From contig NZ_BSUO01000001.1 of assembly GCF_030161635.1 (NCBI RefSeq), forward strand, positions 1,779,199 through 1,843,198: a stretch of DNA of 64,000 nucleotides, given 5' to 3'. This document shows, piece after piece, positions 1 to 9,605 of the stretch (its first letter is position 1; each line of letters starts with the position of its first letter). This stretch comes from Mobilicoccus caccae (GTDB lineage Bacteria > Actinomycetota > Actinomycetes > Actinomycetales > Dermatophilaceae). The notes beneath the pieces are model-generated. The model did not search any database. It had not been told where the DNA came from and worked only from the letters and a program-made list of their open reading frames with translations. A program made the position numbers and the translations under genes.

Positions 1-248
1 TCCTGCAGTTCGGCGACCTCCGCCGCGCAGACCGCCATCGCGACCTCGGCCTCGGCCTTGCCGCCCTCGAACGCCGGTGTGGCAGAGGTGTCCACGTCGG
101 CGAGGCGGAACCCCTCACCGACGCGCAACGCCTCGGCCACCTGATTCTCGAACTGCCGACCGACCTTCTTCTCGACCTTCTTCTCGACCTTCTTGTCCAG
201 CTTCTTCGCCGACGTCCTCTCGGCCTTCTTCTCTGATTTCTTACCCAT
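1..248 (-). CDS. PPK2-like polyphosphate kinase, N-terminal fragment
   Basis: The 5' part of a gene running off the left edge; about 82 codons are present. After a start at 248 comes a lysine/glutamate-rich leader (KKSEKKAERTSAKKLDKK), then a segment containing GEGFRLADVDTSATPAFEGG followed by KAEAEVAM. That segment resembles the N-terminus of PPK2-family polyphosphate:nucleotide phosphotransferases, which move phosphate between polyphosphate and nucleotides. The catalytic Walker motifs lie outside the window, so the call rests on the N-terminus alone. The start overlaps the stop of the upstream hydrolase by 8 bp, suggesting co-transcription. Confidence 0.5.
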   Translation of the reverse strand, partial: MGKKSEKKAERTSAKKLDKKVEKKVEKKVGRQFENQVAEALRVGEGFRLADVDTSATPAFEGGKAEAEVAMAVCAAEVAELQ

Positions 249-1478
249 GATTCTCCTGTTCGGTCACGGACGAGTAGCCGCCCGGAACGGCGGGCCGCCG
301 CGTGAGGCCCGAGACGAAATCTGCGACGACCGCGTTCCAGCGGTCGGGGTCGACGTTCCACTCCTTGACGTGCCGCGCGTCGTCCCACGGCTCGAAGCGC
401 ACGACGTCGGGTCGCAAACCGGCGAGCGTCACCGACGCCCCCACGGGGACGACGTCGTCGTCACGGGAGTGGATGAGCAGGATCGGCCGGTCGAGTTCGT
501 CGGCGCGAACCTGCCACCGCGTCGTCGCCAGGTCGAGGGGTTGTTCGGCGCCGACGAGCAGCCGGGAGGCCCACCGGTCTCCGAGCAGAGCCCGCACCAG
601 GCCGCCGAGCATGCGGGGCAGTCGCCGCAGCCGCGCCTGGTGCTCGATCACCTCCACCCAGTCGATGACCGGGCCGTCGAGGACGATGCCGGGGATCTTG
701 TCGCGGTGCTCGGAGTGCTCGAGCGCCTGCAGGACGATCGCGCCGCCCATCGACCACCCGAAGAGCACGACCTCGCTCGCGCCCTGGTCCAGGCAGTACC
801 GGATGCAGGCGTCCACGTCGCGCCACTCGGTCAGCCCGAGGGCGATGAGCCCGTCGGGGCTCGCGGGGGCCAGGGAGTCGTTGCGGTAGGAGGGCACGAG
901 GCAGGTGATGCCCTGCTCGTGCAGGACGGGGACCGCCCGCAGGCACTCCTCGCGCATCGCCCCACGCCCGTGGACGAGCACGGCCCACGTGCCGCTCGCC
1001 TCGGGGCCCGCGTCGACGACCCAGGCCGGCAGCGGCCCGAGTTCACCGTCGACGATCACGTCGCGCGAGGGCAGGCCGAGCGACCGGGCCGGATCGCCGA
1101 CGAAGATGTGGCTGGTCCAGCGGGCGGGTCCGGGCGCGGGGGTGCCGATGTCGACCCGCACCAACTCCTCACGACGCGCCGCGCCTTGGGGTCGATCTCG
1201 AGGATGTCGCCGACCCGCACGTGGGTGCGGCCGCCGTCGAGCCACAGACCGTAGTTGCCGCGGACCGCCGTCTCGGCGTCCAGCCGCAGGGTGATGGTGT
1301 CCGCGCCCACCTCGAGCACCGTCGTGTTCTCGGGCTTCTCACGCTCGGGCGTGAGCAGCACGCGGGCGAAGTACCAGGCGATGCCGAACGACGCGGCCAC
1401 CGACGCGAGAGCCACGGCACCTCCGGTGGCACCCGCCACCTTGGCGACCCCGACCCACGAGACCCCATCCGACTTCAT
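241..1478 (-). CDS. Membrane-anchored alpha/beta hydrolase (frameshifted in this sequence)
   Basis: About 410 residues if one missing base near 1172 is restored. The first part (start at 1478) has a hydrophobic segment at about residues 12-38, probably a membrane anchor, then a small beta-rich domain. The frame breaks after DPKARRVV and resumes at EELVRVDIGTP. The second part is a serine hydrolase: nucleophile elbow GWSMGG, a likely acid in HSRDDDVVP and a C-terminal histidine in DDARHVKEW. This matches dipeptidyl-peptidase/acylaminoacyl-peptidase-like hydrolases of actinobacteria; the substrate is unknown. It precedes the PPK2-like gene with an 8-bp overlap. The break has no homopolymer but leaves a continuous protein, so I judge it an error rather than decay. 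Confidence 0.65.
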
Positions 1479-1572
1479 CCGTCCATGGTGACACCGCATC
1501 CGAGGAGAAGCCTGGTAGGGCACGCCTGCACGCCGACCGGCGCCCACGGCGATCACCCGTGAGAATGAGCGC

Positions 1573-2634
1573 ATGGACCTCCCCGTGCCACTGCCCCTCG
1601 CCCCGATGCTCGCCAAGGCGGTCGCCGACGTGCCCGAGCCCGACTCGGTCGCCGGTGGGCTGGCGTACGAACCCAAGTGGGACGGGTTCCGGGCGCTCAT
1701 CCTGCGCGACGGCGACGAGCTCGAGCTCGCGAGCCGCGGCTCGAAGTCACTCACACGCTACTTTCCCGAGTTGCGTGAACCGTTGCTCGACCTGCTGCCC
1801 GACAAGGGCGTCCTCGACGCCGAGATCGTCGTGCGCACAGGCGAACCCGGCGCCGAACGCCTGCACTGGGAGGCGTTGTCCCAGCGCATCCACCCGGCCG
1901 AGTCGCGCATCCGCAAGCTCTCGGTCGAGACCCCGGCGGAGGTCATCGCCTTCGACCTCGTGGCCGTCGGCGACGAGTCGCTGCTCGACGTCGAGTTCGC
2001 CACGCGCCGTAGCCGACTCGAGGACGTCTTCGCCCACCGCAGCACCGGGTCGCCCGTGCACCTCACCCGCACGACCCGCGACGCCGACGAGGCCCGCGAC
2101 TGGTTCACCCGGTTCGAGGGCGCCGGGCTCGACGGGGTCGTGGCCAAGCCGCTCACCGGGGTGTACTCCCCCGGCAAGCGCACGATGCTCAAGATCAAGC
2201 ACAAGCGCACGGCCGAGGCGGTGCTCGTGGGATACCGGGTGCACAAGTCCGGGCAGGGCGTCGGGTCGCTGCTGCTCGGGCTGTACTCCGACGAGGGCCG
2301 GCTGTTCAACGTCGGGGGGATCTCGGCGTTCACGGCCGCCCGGCGTCTGGAGCTCATCGACGAGCTCGAGCCCCTGGTCGTCCGCGACGACGGCGGCGAG
2401 GTGGTGCATGCCGAGACCGACCGCTCGCGGTTCTCCTCGAGCAAGGACGTGAGCTTCGTCCCCCTGCGCCCCGAACGGGTCGTCGAGGTCGCCTTCGACC
2501 AGTTGGAGGGCATGCGCTTTCGGCACGCCGTGACGTTCCTGCGGTGGCGGCCCGACCGCGAGCCGCAGTCCTGCACGCTCGGCCAGACCGACGTGGCCCC
2601 CGCCTACGACCTCGGCGAGGTCCTCACCGCCTGA
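1573..2634 (+). CDS. ligC: ATP-dependent DNA ligase, LigC type
   Basis: 353 residues. It seals nicks in duplex DNA using ATP. Nucleotidyltransferase motifs are in order: motif I YEPKWDGFR with the adenylated lysine at K35, motif III LDAEIV at about 81-86, motif IV DGVVAK at 187-192, and motif V KIKHKR just after 205; an OB-fold domain follows. Length and the lack of polymerase or nuclease domains fit mycobacterial LigC (about 358 aa) rather than LigB or LigD. A convergent Prim-PolC-like gene lies immediately downstream. In mycobacteria the LigC and Prim-PolC genes are also neighbours and act in gap-filling repair; here they converge instead of forming an operon. Confidence 0.88.
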   Translation: MDLPVPLPLAPMLAKAVADVPEPDSVAGGLAYEPKWDGFRALILRDGDELELASRGSKSLTRYFPELREPLLDLLPDKGVLDAEIVVRTGEPGAERLHWEALSQRIHPAESRIRKLSVETPAEVIAFDLVAVGDESLLDVEFATRRSRLEDVFAHRSTGSPVHLTRTTRDADEARDWFTRFEGAGLDGVVAKPLTGVYSPGKRTMLKIKHKRTAEAVLVGYRVHKSGQGVGSLLLGLYSDEGRLFNVGGISAFTAARRLELIDELEPLVVRDDGGEVVHAETDRSRFSSSKDVSFVPLRPERVVEVAFDQLEGMRFRHAVTFLRWRPDREPQSCTLGQTDVAPAYDLGEVLTA

Positions 2635-2657
2635 GGCGGCCGACCTCGGCTCAGGCG
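2628..2657. terminator. Bidirectional terminator between ligC and Prim-PolC gene
   Basis: A perfect 8-bp inverted repeat, CGCCTGAG at 2628-2635 and CTCAGGCG at 2650-2657, contains the stop codons of both convergent genes. There is no T-tract, as is common in high-GC actinobacteria. Confidence 0.45.
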
Positions 2658-3716
2658 CGGGGCGTGACGCCGTCGTCCTCCCAGTTGGCCGCGTTCTTCT
2701 TGCTCGGCTGCACACGCGGGGGTTCGCCGGGCATCTTGGGGTGGTCCGGGGGAAGTTCTTCTCCGGCAGGCCCCGCGCCACGTCGGCCTCCCACAGGGCC
2801 AGCGCGGGGGCGACGTCCCCGGCGCTCTCACCGGCGTCGGCCCACGCGTCCCCGCGGTCGGCGACGATCCCCGGAACCGTCAGCACCGTGAACAGCTCCG
2901 GCCGCGCCTCACGCAGGTCGTCCCACCGCACGGGCATGGACACCGGCGCCCCCGGCAGCGGCCGGGGGCTGTAGGCCGAGGCGATCGTGCGATCCCGGCA
3001 GGCCTGGTTGTAGTCGACGAAGATCCGCTCGCCCCGTTCCTCCTTCCACCAGGCCGTCGTCACGAGATCGGGGATCCGCCGCTCGAGCTCGCGGGCGATG
3101 CCGATGATCCCGTGACGCACGTCGAGGAACTCGTGCGTGCGGTCCAGGGTGGCGTAGACGTGCAGACCGCGGTTGCCGCTGGTCTTCACGCGGGCGACCA
3201 GGCCGAGTTCGGTCATCAGCTCCCGGAGGACGAGCGCCGCCTCGACGGCGTCGGTGAACCCCACCCCCGGCTGCGGGTCGAGGTCGATGCGCAACTCGTC
3301 GACGAGGTCGTTGTCGTCGGCGCGCACGGGCCAGGGGTGGAACGTCACCGTGCTCATCTGCACGGCCCAGATCGCGGTGGCGATCTCGTCGATGACCAGT
3401 TGCGGGTGCGAACGCCCCGAGGGGTAGGTGCACATGACCGTGCGCACCCATTCCGGCACGCCCTTGGGCGGGTTCTTGCTGTAGAACTCCTCCCCTCGAC
3501 CCCGCCGCGAAACCGCTGCAGGGTCACGGGTCGATCACCGGCGGCGCGCAGGAACGGATCGGCGACCGCGAGGACGTAGTCCGCGAGGTCGCGTTTGGTG
3601 ATCGCCACGGACCCCTCGCCCGCGGGCCACACGGCCTTGTCGGGACTGCTCAACCGGACGGCGCGTTCGGCGGAGTCCTGCCCGGGGATGGTCAGCGTCA
3701 CCGCGTCGGAGGCCAT
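2651..3716 (-). CDS. LigD-polymerase-like primase-polymerase (Prim-PolC type; two frameshifts)
   Basis: About 355 residues when two missing bases are restored, near 3491-3494 (GGGG run) and 2748-2752 (GGGGG run). It starts MASDAVTLTIPGQDS at 3716. The second segment has the archaeo-eukaryotic-primase core: catalytic IDLDP, SGNRGLHVYATLD, and FVDYNQACRDRTIASAYSPR. The third frame supplies a tail ending NWEDDGVTPRA. This superfamily fills gaps and adds NTPs in NHEJ and base-excision repair. There are no ligase or nuclease domains, so it is a stand-alone polymerase like mycobacterial Prim-PolC. It converges on ligC. All three frames read as one protein, so the breaks are probably sequencing errors. 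Confidence 0.8.
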
Positions 3717-3776
3717 GGACCTCAGCGTAGGCGCCGCCGGGGAATCCTCCGAGGCGACGCGGACGTTGAACGATTC

Positions 3777-4196
3777 ATGGAACCGACATCGCGCACCTAC
3801 CCCGTCCAGCTCACCGACGCCGAGTGGCGCGAGCGGCTGACCCCGGCCGAGTACCAGGTCCTGCGCCAGGCCGGCACGGAGCGTCCCGGCATCGGGGAGT
3901 ACACCGACACCACGACCGTCGGCGTCTACAGCTGCCGGGCGTGCGACGCCGAACTCTTCCGCAGCGACACCAAGTTCGAGAGCCAGTGCGGGTGGCCCAG
4001 CTTCTACGCCCCGCTGGCCGGCGACTCGGTCGAGTACATCGAGGACACCACCCTCGGGATGCGCCGTGTGGAGGTCCGCTGCGCCGCCTGCGGCTCCCAC
4101 CTGGGTCACGTGTTCGAGGGCGAGGGCTATGACACCCCCACCGACCAGCGCTACTGCATCAACAGCATCAGCATGCGCCTGACCCCCGAGGCCTGA
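3777..4196 (+). CDS. msrB: Peptide-methionine (R)-S-oxide reductase MsrB
   Basis: 139 residues, the usual single-domain MsrB length. It reduces methionine-R-sulfoxide in proteins in the cytoplasm. Zinc-binding CxxC pairs are C53/C56 and C102/C105. The conserved QCGWPSFY block starts at residue 70, HLGHVFE follows at about 108, and the catalytic cysteine is C127 in RYCINS. The start ATG lies 60 bp from the divergent Prim-PolC-like gene. The gene converges on hemQ with a 13-bp gap. Confidence 0.95.
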   Translation: MEPTSRTYPVQLTDAEWRERLTPAEYQVLRQAGTERPGIGEYTDTTTVGVYSCRACDAELFRSDTKFESQCGWPSFYAPLAGDSVEYIEDTTLGMRRVEVRCAACGSHLGHVFEGEGYDTPTDQRYCINSISMRLTPEA

Positions 4197-4209
4197 GGAG
4201 CGCGCCGCC

Positions 4210-4923
4210 TCACGGCAGGCCGGCGATGAGGGTGGCGGCGTCGACCTTGGGGCCGGTGTAGAACGGCGTCTCCTCACGCACGTGGAGACGGGCTCGGCTC
4301 GCGCGCAGGTCGCGCATCATGTCGACCATGTCGGGCAGATTGTCGGACTCGAAGGCCAGCATCCACTCGTAGTCGCCCAGGGCGAAGCTCGGGATCGTGT
4401 TGGCCCGCACCTCCTGGTAGGGGCGCGCCATGCGGCCGTGCTCGGCGAGCATCTCCCGGCGCTCCTCGTCGGGCAGCACGTACCAGTCGTAGCTGCGCAC
4501 GAAGGGGTAGACGCAGAGGTAGGCGCGCGCCTGCTCCTCCTTCATGAACGCCGGCACGTGACCCTTGTTGAACTCCGCCGGGCGGTGCAGCGCGACCTGG
4601 GACCACACCGGCTCCAGGTGTCGACCGAGCTCGCTGCGGCGCAGCGTCTTGTACGCGGTCTGCAACGCCTCGACCTCCTCGGCGTGCCACCAGACCATGA
4701 CCTCGGCGTCGGCACGGAACCCGGCCACGTCGTAGAGCCCGCGGACGACGACACCCTGCTCGGCCAGTGCCTCGCACAGACCCTCGAGGTCGTCGGCGAG
4801 ACGACTGCGCTCGGCGTCCTCGGCCGGCAGCGGCGTCGAGACCCGGAACACCGACCACATGGCGTACCGGATGGAGTCGTTGAGGGCGCGGATCTTCGCG
4901 GCGTTGCTCTGGGCGTCAGTCAT
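4210..4923 (-). CDS. hemQ: Coproheme decarboxylase HemQ (chlorite-dismutase-like)
   Basis: 237 residues starting [12 protein letters not shown]. In actinobacteria HemQ performs the last step of the coproporphyrin-dependent pathway, oxidatively decarboxylating coproheme to heme b. Family hallmarks are an N-terminal [14 protein letters not shown], the central [13 protein letters not shown] with the conserved tyrosine, and an [16 protein letters not shown] helix containing the likely proximal histidine. The start 11 bp after the antiporter stop suggests one transcript with hemE and the antiporter. In many actinobacteria hemQ follows hemE and hemY; hemY is not present here. Confidence 0.93.
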   Translation of the reverse strand: MTDAQSNAAKIRALNDSIRYAMWSVFRVSTPLPAEDAERSRLADDLEGLCEALAEQGVVVRGLYDVAGFRADAEVMVWWHAEEVEALQTAYKTLRRSELGRHLEPVWSQVALHRPAEFNKGHVPAFMKEEQARAYLCVYPFVRSYDWYVLPDEERREMLAEHGRMARPYQEVRANTIPSFALGDYEWMLAFESDNLPDMVDMMRDLRASRARLHVREETPFYTGPKVDAATLIAGLP

Positions 4924-4934
4924 GGGCCCATTCT

Positions 4935-6251
4935 TCACACCGGGTCCGACGCGCCGTGAGCGGGCTGCTCCCGCGCCGCTTCCAACCAGCGCATCGCCGG
5001 TGTGGCGGCCATGCCGTGCACGACGACCGACAGGAGGATCGTGAACCCGACGGTCGACCACAGGATTTCGGCGTTCTCGATGCTGGTCTCGTGCAGGGCG
5101 TAGGCGATGTAGTAGATCGAGCCGATCCCCCGAACGCCGAAGAAGGCGGTGACGAGACGTTCACGAGGCCCGAGGCTCTGGTTCCCGGCCTGGTCCACCT
5201 CACTCTGACGGCCCAGGGCGAGCCACGCCGTCACCGGCCGGATGAAGAACACCAGCGCGATGCCCACCAGTGCCCCTTGCCAGGTGAGGTGGCCCAACAG
5301 CCCGTCGCCGAGCGCGACCCCGAGGGCGAGGAGCAGCAGCAGCGTCAGGAGGAGTTCGAGGCGTTCGACCATCTCGTGCATGACGCCGTGGTACTCGTCG
5401 TGGCGTTCCTGGGCCCGCAGCCGCAACGCGGCGACGAAGACCGCGAGGAAGCCCCATCCGCCGACCAGCTCCGTCAGGCCGTAGACCGCCAGGGTGCCGG
5501 CGAGGGCCAGGAGGGGTTCGCCCTGTTCGGCGAACCGGAACACCGCGGAACGGCTCCGGAAGGCGACCCGCCCGAGGGCCCATCCACCGACGTATCCCAC
5601 GGCGACCCCGATGGCCACCTTGCCGACGAGCTCCCAGGAGAGCCACCGCAGCCACCACTCCGTCACCGGCCCCTTGTCGGCGAGGAAGATCGCGGCGTAG
5701 ACGAAGGGGAACGCCAGGGCGTCGTTGAGGCCGCCCTCGGAGGTGAGGGCGAAGCGGACGTCGTCGTGCTCGTCGATGTGCTCACCCTCGGTGGTCGTGG
5801 GGCCGTCCACCTGCACGTCGGCGGCCAGCACCGGGTCGGTCGGCGCCAGGGCCGCGCCGAGGAGCAGCGCAGCGGCGGGCGGCAGGGCCATGACCCACCA
5901 GCCGAGCAGCGCCACACCGGCGATGCACAGCGGCATCGCGACGACGAGCAGCCGCCACGTCGAGCGCCAGGCCCGCCAGGAGGCGCGGGTGCGTTCGAGC
6001 GGGCGGTCCAGCGCCAGACCCACGCCCATGAGCGCGATGATGATGCACAGCTCGGCGGCGTGTTCGGTGATGGCCGGATGCTCCAGCGGCGACACGCGGG
6101 CCGTCTCGAACGGCGGCAGGACGCCGACGAGCAGCCCCGTCGCCACCAGCGCCATCGGCGCCGAGAACGCCCAACGCTGCAACAGGGTGGGCAGGGCGAC
6201 GGCGAGGAGGAGTCCCACACCGACGACGAGGTAGGCGGCGTCCGCGGTCAC
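4935..6251 (-). CDS. Na+(K+)/H+ antiporter, CPA1 family
   Basis: 438 residues with about 11-12 hydrophobic segments. CPA1 marks are [14 protein letters not shown] and the ion-binding [13 protein letters not shown] block, plus [12 protein letters not shown] near the C-terminus. It exchanges monovalent cations for protons across the membrane. The family is clear; the ion preference is not. It sits between hemE (83 bp upstream) and hemQ (11 bp downstream) in the same direction, an odd place for an ion antiporter unless it is simply part of the transcript. Confidence 0.88.
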   Translation of the reverse strand: MTADAAYLVVGVGLLLAVALPTLLQRWAFSAPMALVATGLLVGVLPPFETARVSPLEHPAITEHAAELCIIIALMGVGLALDRPLERTRASWRAWRSTWRLLVVAMPLCIAGVALLGWWVMALPPAAALLLGAALAPTDPVLAADVQVDGPTTTEGEHIDEHDDVRFALTSEGGLNDALAFPFVYAAIFLADKGPVTEWWLRWLSWELVGKVAIGVAVGYVGGWALGRVAFRSRSAVFRFAEQGEPLLALAGTLAVYGLTELVGGWGFLAVFVAALRLRAQERHDEYHGVMHEMVERLELLLTLLLLLALGVALGDGLLGHLTWQGALVGIALVFFIRPVTAWLALGRQSEVDQAGNQSLGPRERLVTAFFGVRGIGSIYYIAYALHETSIENAEILWSTVGFTILLSVVVHGMAATPAMRWLEAAREQPAHGASDPV

Positions 6252-6334
6252 CGCGTCATCGTGGCAGCCCGATGCGCCTCACGCGCGCCGCCGCGCGGTT
6301 CAGCCGGTTCTCGCGTCGTACCCGCGCGTGCGCC

Positions 6335-7414
6335 TCAGCCGAGGGAGTGCACGAGCTCGACGACCCGGGTGAGCACGTCGGGGTCGGTCGTCGGCAACAC
6401 GCCGTGGCCGAGGTTGAAGACGTGCCCGGGCGCCTGCCGGCCCTCCTCGACGATGCGGCGCACCGCGTCCTCCACGACCGGCCAGGGGGCGAACAGCAGA
6501 GCGGGGTCGAGGTTGCCCTGCAGGGCGTGGCGTCCACCGGTGCGTTCGAGGGCGTCGGTGAGCGAGACCCGGTAGTCCACGCCGATGACCTCCACGCCGG
6601 CGTCGGCCATCGACCCGAGCAACTCCCCCGTGCCCACGCCGAAGTGGATGCGCGGGACCCGACCCTCGACGGCCGCCAGCACCGTCTCGGAGTGGGGGCG
6701 CACGAACGCCTCGTAGTCGCGGCGGGACAGGTACCCCACCCAGGAGTCGAAGAGCTGGACCGCGCTCGCACCCGCGTCGATCTGCACCGAGAGGAACGCC
6801 CCCGCGATCTGGGCCAGGCGCGCGCACAGGTCGTTCCACAGCTCGGGGTCGCCGTGCATGAGGGCCTTGGTGCGCTCGTGGTTGCGACTCGGGCCGCCCT
6901 CGACCAGGTAGCTCGCCAGGGTGAACGGCGCCCCCGCGAAGCCGATCAGCGGGGTGGCCCCCAGCTCGGAGACGAGCGAACGCACCGACTCGGTGATGTC
7001 GGGCACCATGTCGGGGCTCAGTTCGGGCAGGCGGTCGAGGTCGGCGCGCGTGCGGATCGGCTGCTCCACGACCGGCCCCACCCCGGCGACGATGTCGAGG
7101 TCGACCCCGACGGCCGACAGGGGGACGACGATGTCGCTGAAGAAGATCGCGGCGTCCACGCCGTGGCGGCGCACCGGCTGCAGAGTGATCTCGGTGACCA
7201 GATCGGGGCGCCGACAGGACTCGAGCATCCCCACCCCCTCGCGGACCCTGCGGTACTCCGGGAGCGACCTCCCGGCCTGACGCATGAACCAGACCGGTGG
7301 CCGGTCGAGTCGCTCACCCCGGGCAGCACGGACCAGGAGGCTGTCGGTGGCGGGGGGCCCGGTGCGGTCGAGGTCGTCGAGGTCGTCGGGACGGTGGTCG
7401 GATCCGGCGCTCAT
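6335..7414 (-). CDS. hemE: Uroporphyrinogen decarboxylase HemE
   Basis: 359 residues from [11 protein letters not shown]. It decarboxylates uroporphyrinogen III to coproporphyrinogen III, the branch point feeding HemQ-type heme synthesis. Conserved blocks are [16 protein letters not shown] near residue 40, [41 protein letters not shown] and FNLGHGVLP near the end. I prefer the ATG at 7414 to an in-frame upstream start because conservation begins after it and the N-terminus is already a little long. The gene is divergent from the DUF3000 gene. Confidence 0.95.
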   Translation of the reverse strand: MSAGSDHRPDDLDDLDRTGPPATDSLLVRAARGERLDRPPVWFMRQAGRSLPEYRRVREGVGMLESCRRPDLVTEITLQPVRRHGVDAAIFFSDIVVPLSAVGVDLDIVAGVGPVVEQPIRTRADLDRLPELSPDMVPDITESVRSLVSELGATPLIGFAGAPFTLASYLVEGGPSRNHERTKALMHGDPELWNDLCARLAQIAGAFLSVQIDAGASAVQLFDSWVGYLSRRDYEAFVRPHSETVLAAVEGRVPRIHFGVGTGELLGSMADAGVEVIGVDYRVSLTDALERTGGRHALQGNLDPALLFAPWPVVEDAVRRIVEEGRQAPGHVFNLGHGVLPTTDPDVLTRVVELVHSLG

Positions 7415-7472
7415 CACCTGGTGATCTTCCCACGGGTCGGCGTGGGAGCGACCGGCTGTCGGTGGCGGGCCG

Positions 7473-7478
7473 TACATT
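7473..7478 (+). promoter_or_regulatory. -10 element (TACATT) for a probable leaderless mRNA
   Basis: TACATT ends 7 nt before the GTG start of the DUF3000 gene, so transcription would begin at or near the start codon. No Shine-Dalgarno sequence is visible, in agreement. Confidence 0.5.
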
Positions 7479-7485
7479 GCGCGAT

Positions 7486-8067
7486 GTGACGATTCGCCGC
7501 GCAGAGCCCCGCGCCGCCTCGGAGTTCGAGGAGGCGGTCGGTCGACTGCGCGACCTGCGACTTCGACCCGAACTCAGCCTGTCCGAGATCCCGGCCCCCC
7601 AACGCATCGCGCCCCATTCGGCGGCGTTGTCCGCCGAGGTCTCCCTCGACATGGAGGAGGAGCCGCTCGCGACGGGCCGGTTCATCCTGCTCCACGACGA
7701 GGCGGCGCCCGAGGCGTGGGACGGGTCCTGGCGCATCGTCACCCTGTCCCGCGCCCACCTCGAGCCCGAGCTGGCGAGCGACCCCCTGCTGTCCGAGGTC
7801 GGGTGGTCGTGGCTCACCGACGCCCTGCACACCGGCGGCGCGGCGCACCGCTCGCTCGGCGGCACGGTCACCCGGGTGGTCTCCGAGAGCTTCGGTACGT
7901 TGTCCGACAAGGAGCCTTCCGTCGAGATCGAGATGCGGGCATCCTGGACCCCTGACGGCGACGACCTCGTGGAGCACCTGAGCATCTGGACCGACGTCCT
8001 GTGCACGCTCGCGGGCATCCCGCCGATCCCCACGGGCGTCACCCACCTCGACGGCCGCCTCCGGTGA
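7486..8067 (+). CDS. DUF3000 family protein
   Basis: 193 residues from GTG ([18 protein letters not shown]). DUF3000 is an actinobacterial family of unknown function, typically upstream of a ribonuclease D gene, as here (10-bp gap). Visible features are an N-terminal helix, the block [20 protein letters not shown], and a tryptophan-rich second half ([31 protein letters not shown]). No catalytic motif is evident. The GTG start is chosen because conservation begins there and a -10 box sits just before it. Confidence 0.85.
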   Translation: MTIRRAEPRAASEFEEAVGRLRDLRLRPELSLSEIPAPQRIAPHSAALSAEVSLDMEEEPLATGRFILLHDEAAPEAWDGSWRIVTLSRAHLEPELASDPLLSEVGWSWLTDALHTGGAAHRSLGGTVTRVVSESFGTLSDKEPSVEIEMRASWTPDGDDLVEHLSIWTDVLCTLAGIPPIPTGVTHLDGRLR

Positions 8068-8077
8068 AAGAGCACCG

Positions 8078-9472
8078 ATGTCCTATCTAACCGATCCCTT
8101 CGCAGCACCCGAGTACCCCTCGGCCCCACCGCCCGCGGCGCACGACGCCCCCGACCTCGACGACGCCGCCGACCTCCCCGACGCGCCCGAGGTCCCCGAC
8201 GCCCCCGAGGTCGACCCGCCCGACGAGGACGTGGACGTCGCCCCGTCCGGCGACGACATCACCGCCGAGAAGCCGGCACCGCGGATCCTCACCCAACCTG
8301 CCGACGGACTGCCCGACGTGGTCGAGGACGAACGCCACCTGCTCGAGGCGGCCGCCGCGTTGCGCGCCGGAACGGGCCCCCTGGCGATCGACGCCGAACG
8401 CGCCTCGGGGTACCGCTACGGCCAGCGGGCCTACCTGGTGCAGGTCCGCCGGCAGGGCTCGGGTACCTGGCTCATCGATCCGATCGGTTGTCCCGACCTC
8501 ACCCCCGTCCAGGAGGCCACGCAGGGGGTCGAGTGGATCCTGCACGCCTCCACCCAGGACCTCGGGTGCCTGCGCGAGGTCGGTCTCTCCCCGAACGCCT
8601 TGTTCGACACCGAACTCGGCGCCCGCCTCGCCGGCCTGCCCCGCGTCGGACTCGCCGCCGTCATCGAGCACTACCTGGGATTCTCCCTGGCCAAGGAGCA
8701 CTCGGCCGTCGACTGGTCGACCCGCCCCCTGCCCGAGGACTGGCTGCGCTACGCCGCGCTCGACGTCGAGTGCCTGGTCGAGGTGCGCGAGGCCATGGCC
8801 GTCGATCTCGAGCAGCAGGGTAAGGGCGAGTGGGCCCGCCAGGAGTTCGCCGCCCTCACCTCGTTCACCGGTCACCCGGTCCGGGTCGATCCGTGGCGCC
8901 GGGTCTCGGGGCTGCGCCGGCTGCGCTCGCCCCGCACGGCGGCCATCCTGCGCGAACTCTGGTACGCCCGTGACGACCTCGCGCGCAAGCGGGATATCTC
9001 CCCCGGCCGCATCGCCCCCGACGCGGTGCTCGTCGCGCTCGTCACCGCCGCCCCCACCGAGGCCGGTGAGGCGCTGGCCGCCTCGAGTCACAAGGCGGTC
9101 AAACGGCAGCCGATGGTGTGGGTCGACGCGGTCCGCCGCGCGCTGGCCCTCCCTGACGACGAGCTGCCGCCCACCTCGCTGCCGAGTCAGGGCCCACCGC
9201 AACCCAAGGTCTGGGCCGATCGTGACCCCCTGGCCGCGGCCCGCCTGGCCATGGCACGTGAGTCGCTCGCCGCGGTGGCGCAGGAGCGGTCCCTCCCGGT
9301 GGAGAACCTCCTCACCCCCGACACGTTGCGACGGGTCGTCTGGACCCCACCGGCCGACCTCGACGAGGCATCGGTCGGCATCGCCCTCACCGATCTGGGC
9401 GCCCGCCCCTGGCAGGTCGACATCGCAGCCCCCCTGATCGCCACGGCGTTCGCGCAGGCGGAGGCCGACTGA
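8078..9472 (+). CDS. rnd: Ribonuclease D-like 3'-5' exonuclease with HRDC domain
   Basis: 464 residues. The first 75 are an acidic, Pro/Ala-rich low-complexity leader. The DEDD exonuclease domain follows at about 80-250: motif I AIDAERASGYRYGQRA, motif II LHASTQDLGCL, and motif III YAALDVECLVEV. An HRDC domain lies at about 270-340 (RRVSGLRRLRSPRTAAILREL). RNase D trims 3' ends of structured RNA precursors such as tRNA. It follows DUF3000 by 10 bp in an operon. The acidic leader is longer than in E. coli RNase D but common in actinobacterial versions. Confidence 0.87.
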   Translation: MSYLTDPFAAPEYPSAPPPAAHDAPDLDDAADLPDAPEVPDAPEVDPPDEDVDVAPSGDDITAEKPAPRILTQPADGLPDVVEDERHLLEAAAALRAGTGPLAIDAERASGYRYGQRAYLVQVRRQGSGTWLIDPIGCPDLTPVQEATQGVEWILHASTQDLGCLREVGLSPNALFDTELGARLAGLPRVGLAAVIEHYLGFSLAKEHSAVDWSTRPLPEDWLRYAALDVECLVEVREAMAVDLEQQGKGEWARQEFAALTSFTGHPVRVDPWRRVSGLRRLRSPRTAAILRELWYARDDLARKRDISPGRIAPDAVLVALVTAAPTEAGEALAASSHKAVKRQPMVWVDAVRRALALPDDELPPTSLPSQGPPQPKVWADRDPLAAARLAMARESLAAVAQERSLPVENLLTPDTLRRVVWTPPADLDEASVGIALTDLGARPWQVDIAAPLIATAFAQAEAD

Positions 9473-9540
9473 ACCACGCGGGAGGAGCCCGACGTGTCTC
9501 AGCTCTCTGCCGCCACCGCGACAACGGTGATACCGACCAG

Positions 9541-9582
9541 TAATATAGGGCGGGACATGACTCCGCATGCGATGACGCATGC
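9541..9582 (+). promoter_or_regulatory. Promoter and palindromic operator candidate of the beta-oxidation operon
   Basis: A -10-like TAATAT (9541-9546) with a weak -35 GCGACA 17 bp upstream is followed by a perfect inverted repeat, GCATGCG-atga-CGCATGC, at 9565-9582. The repeat lies in the leader before the AGGAGG ribosome-binding site (about 9594) of the thiolase gene. Its position suits a repressor operator; the regulator is unknown. Confidence 0.5.
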
Positions 9583-9605
9583 CCCGAGCCTGTAGGAGGC
9601 CTTCC

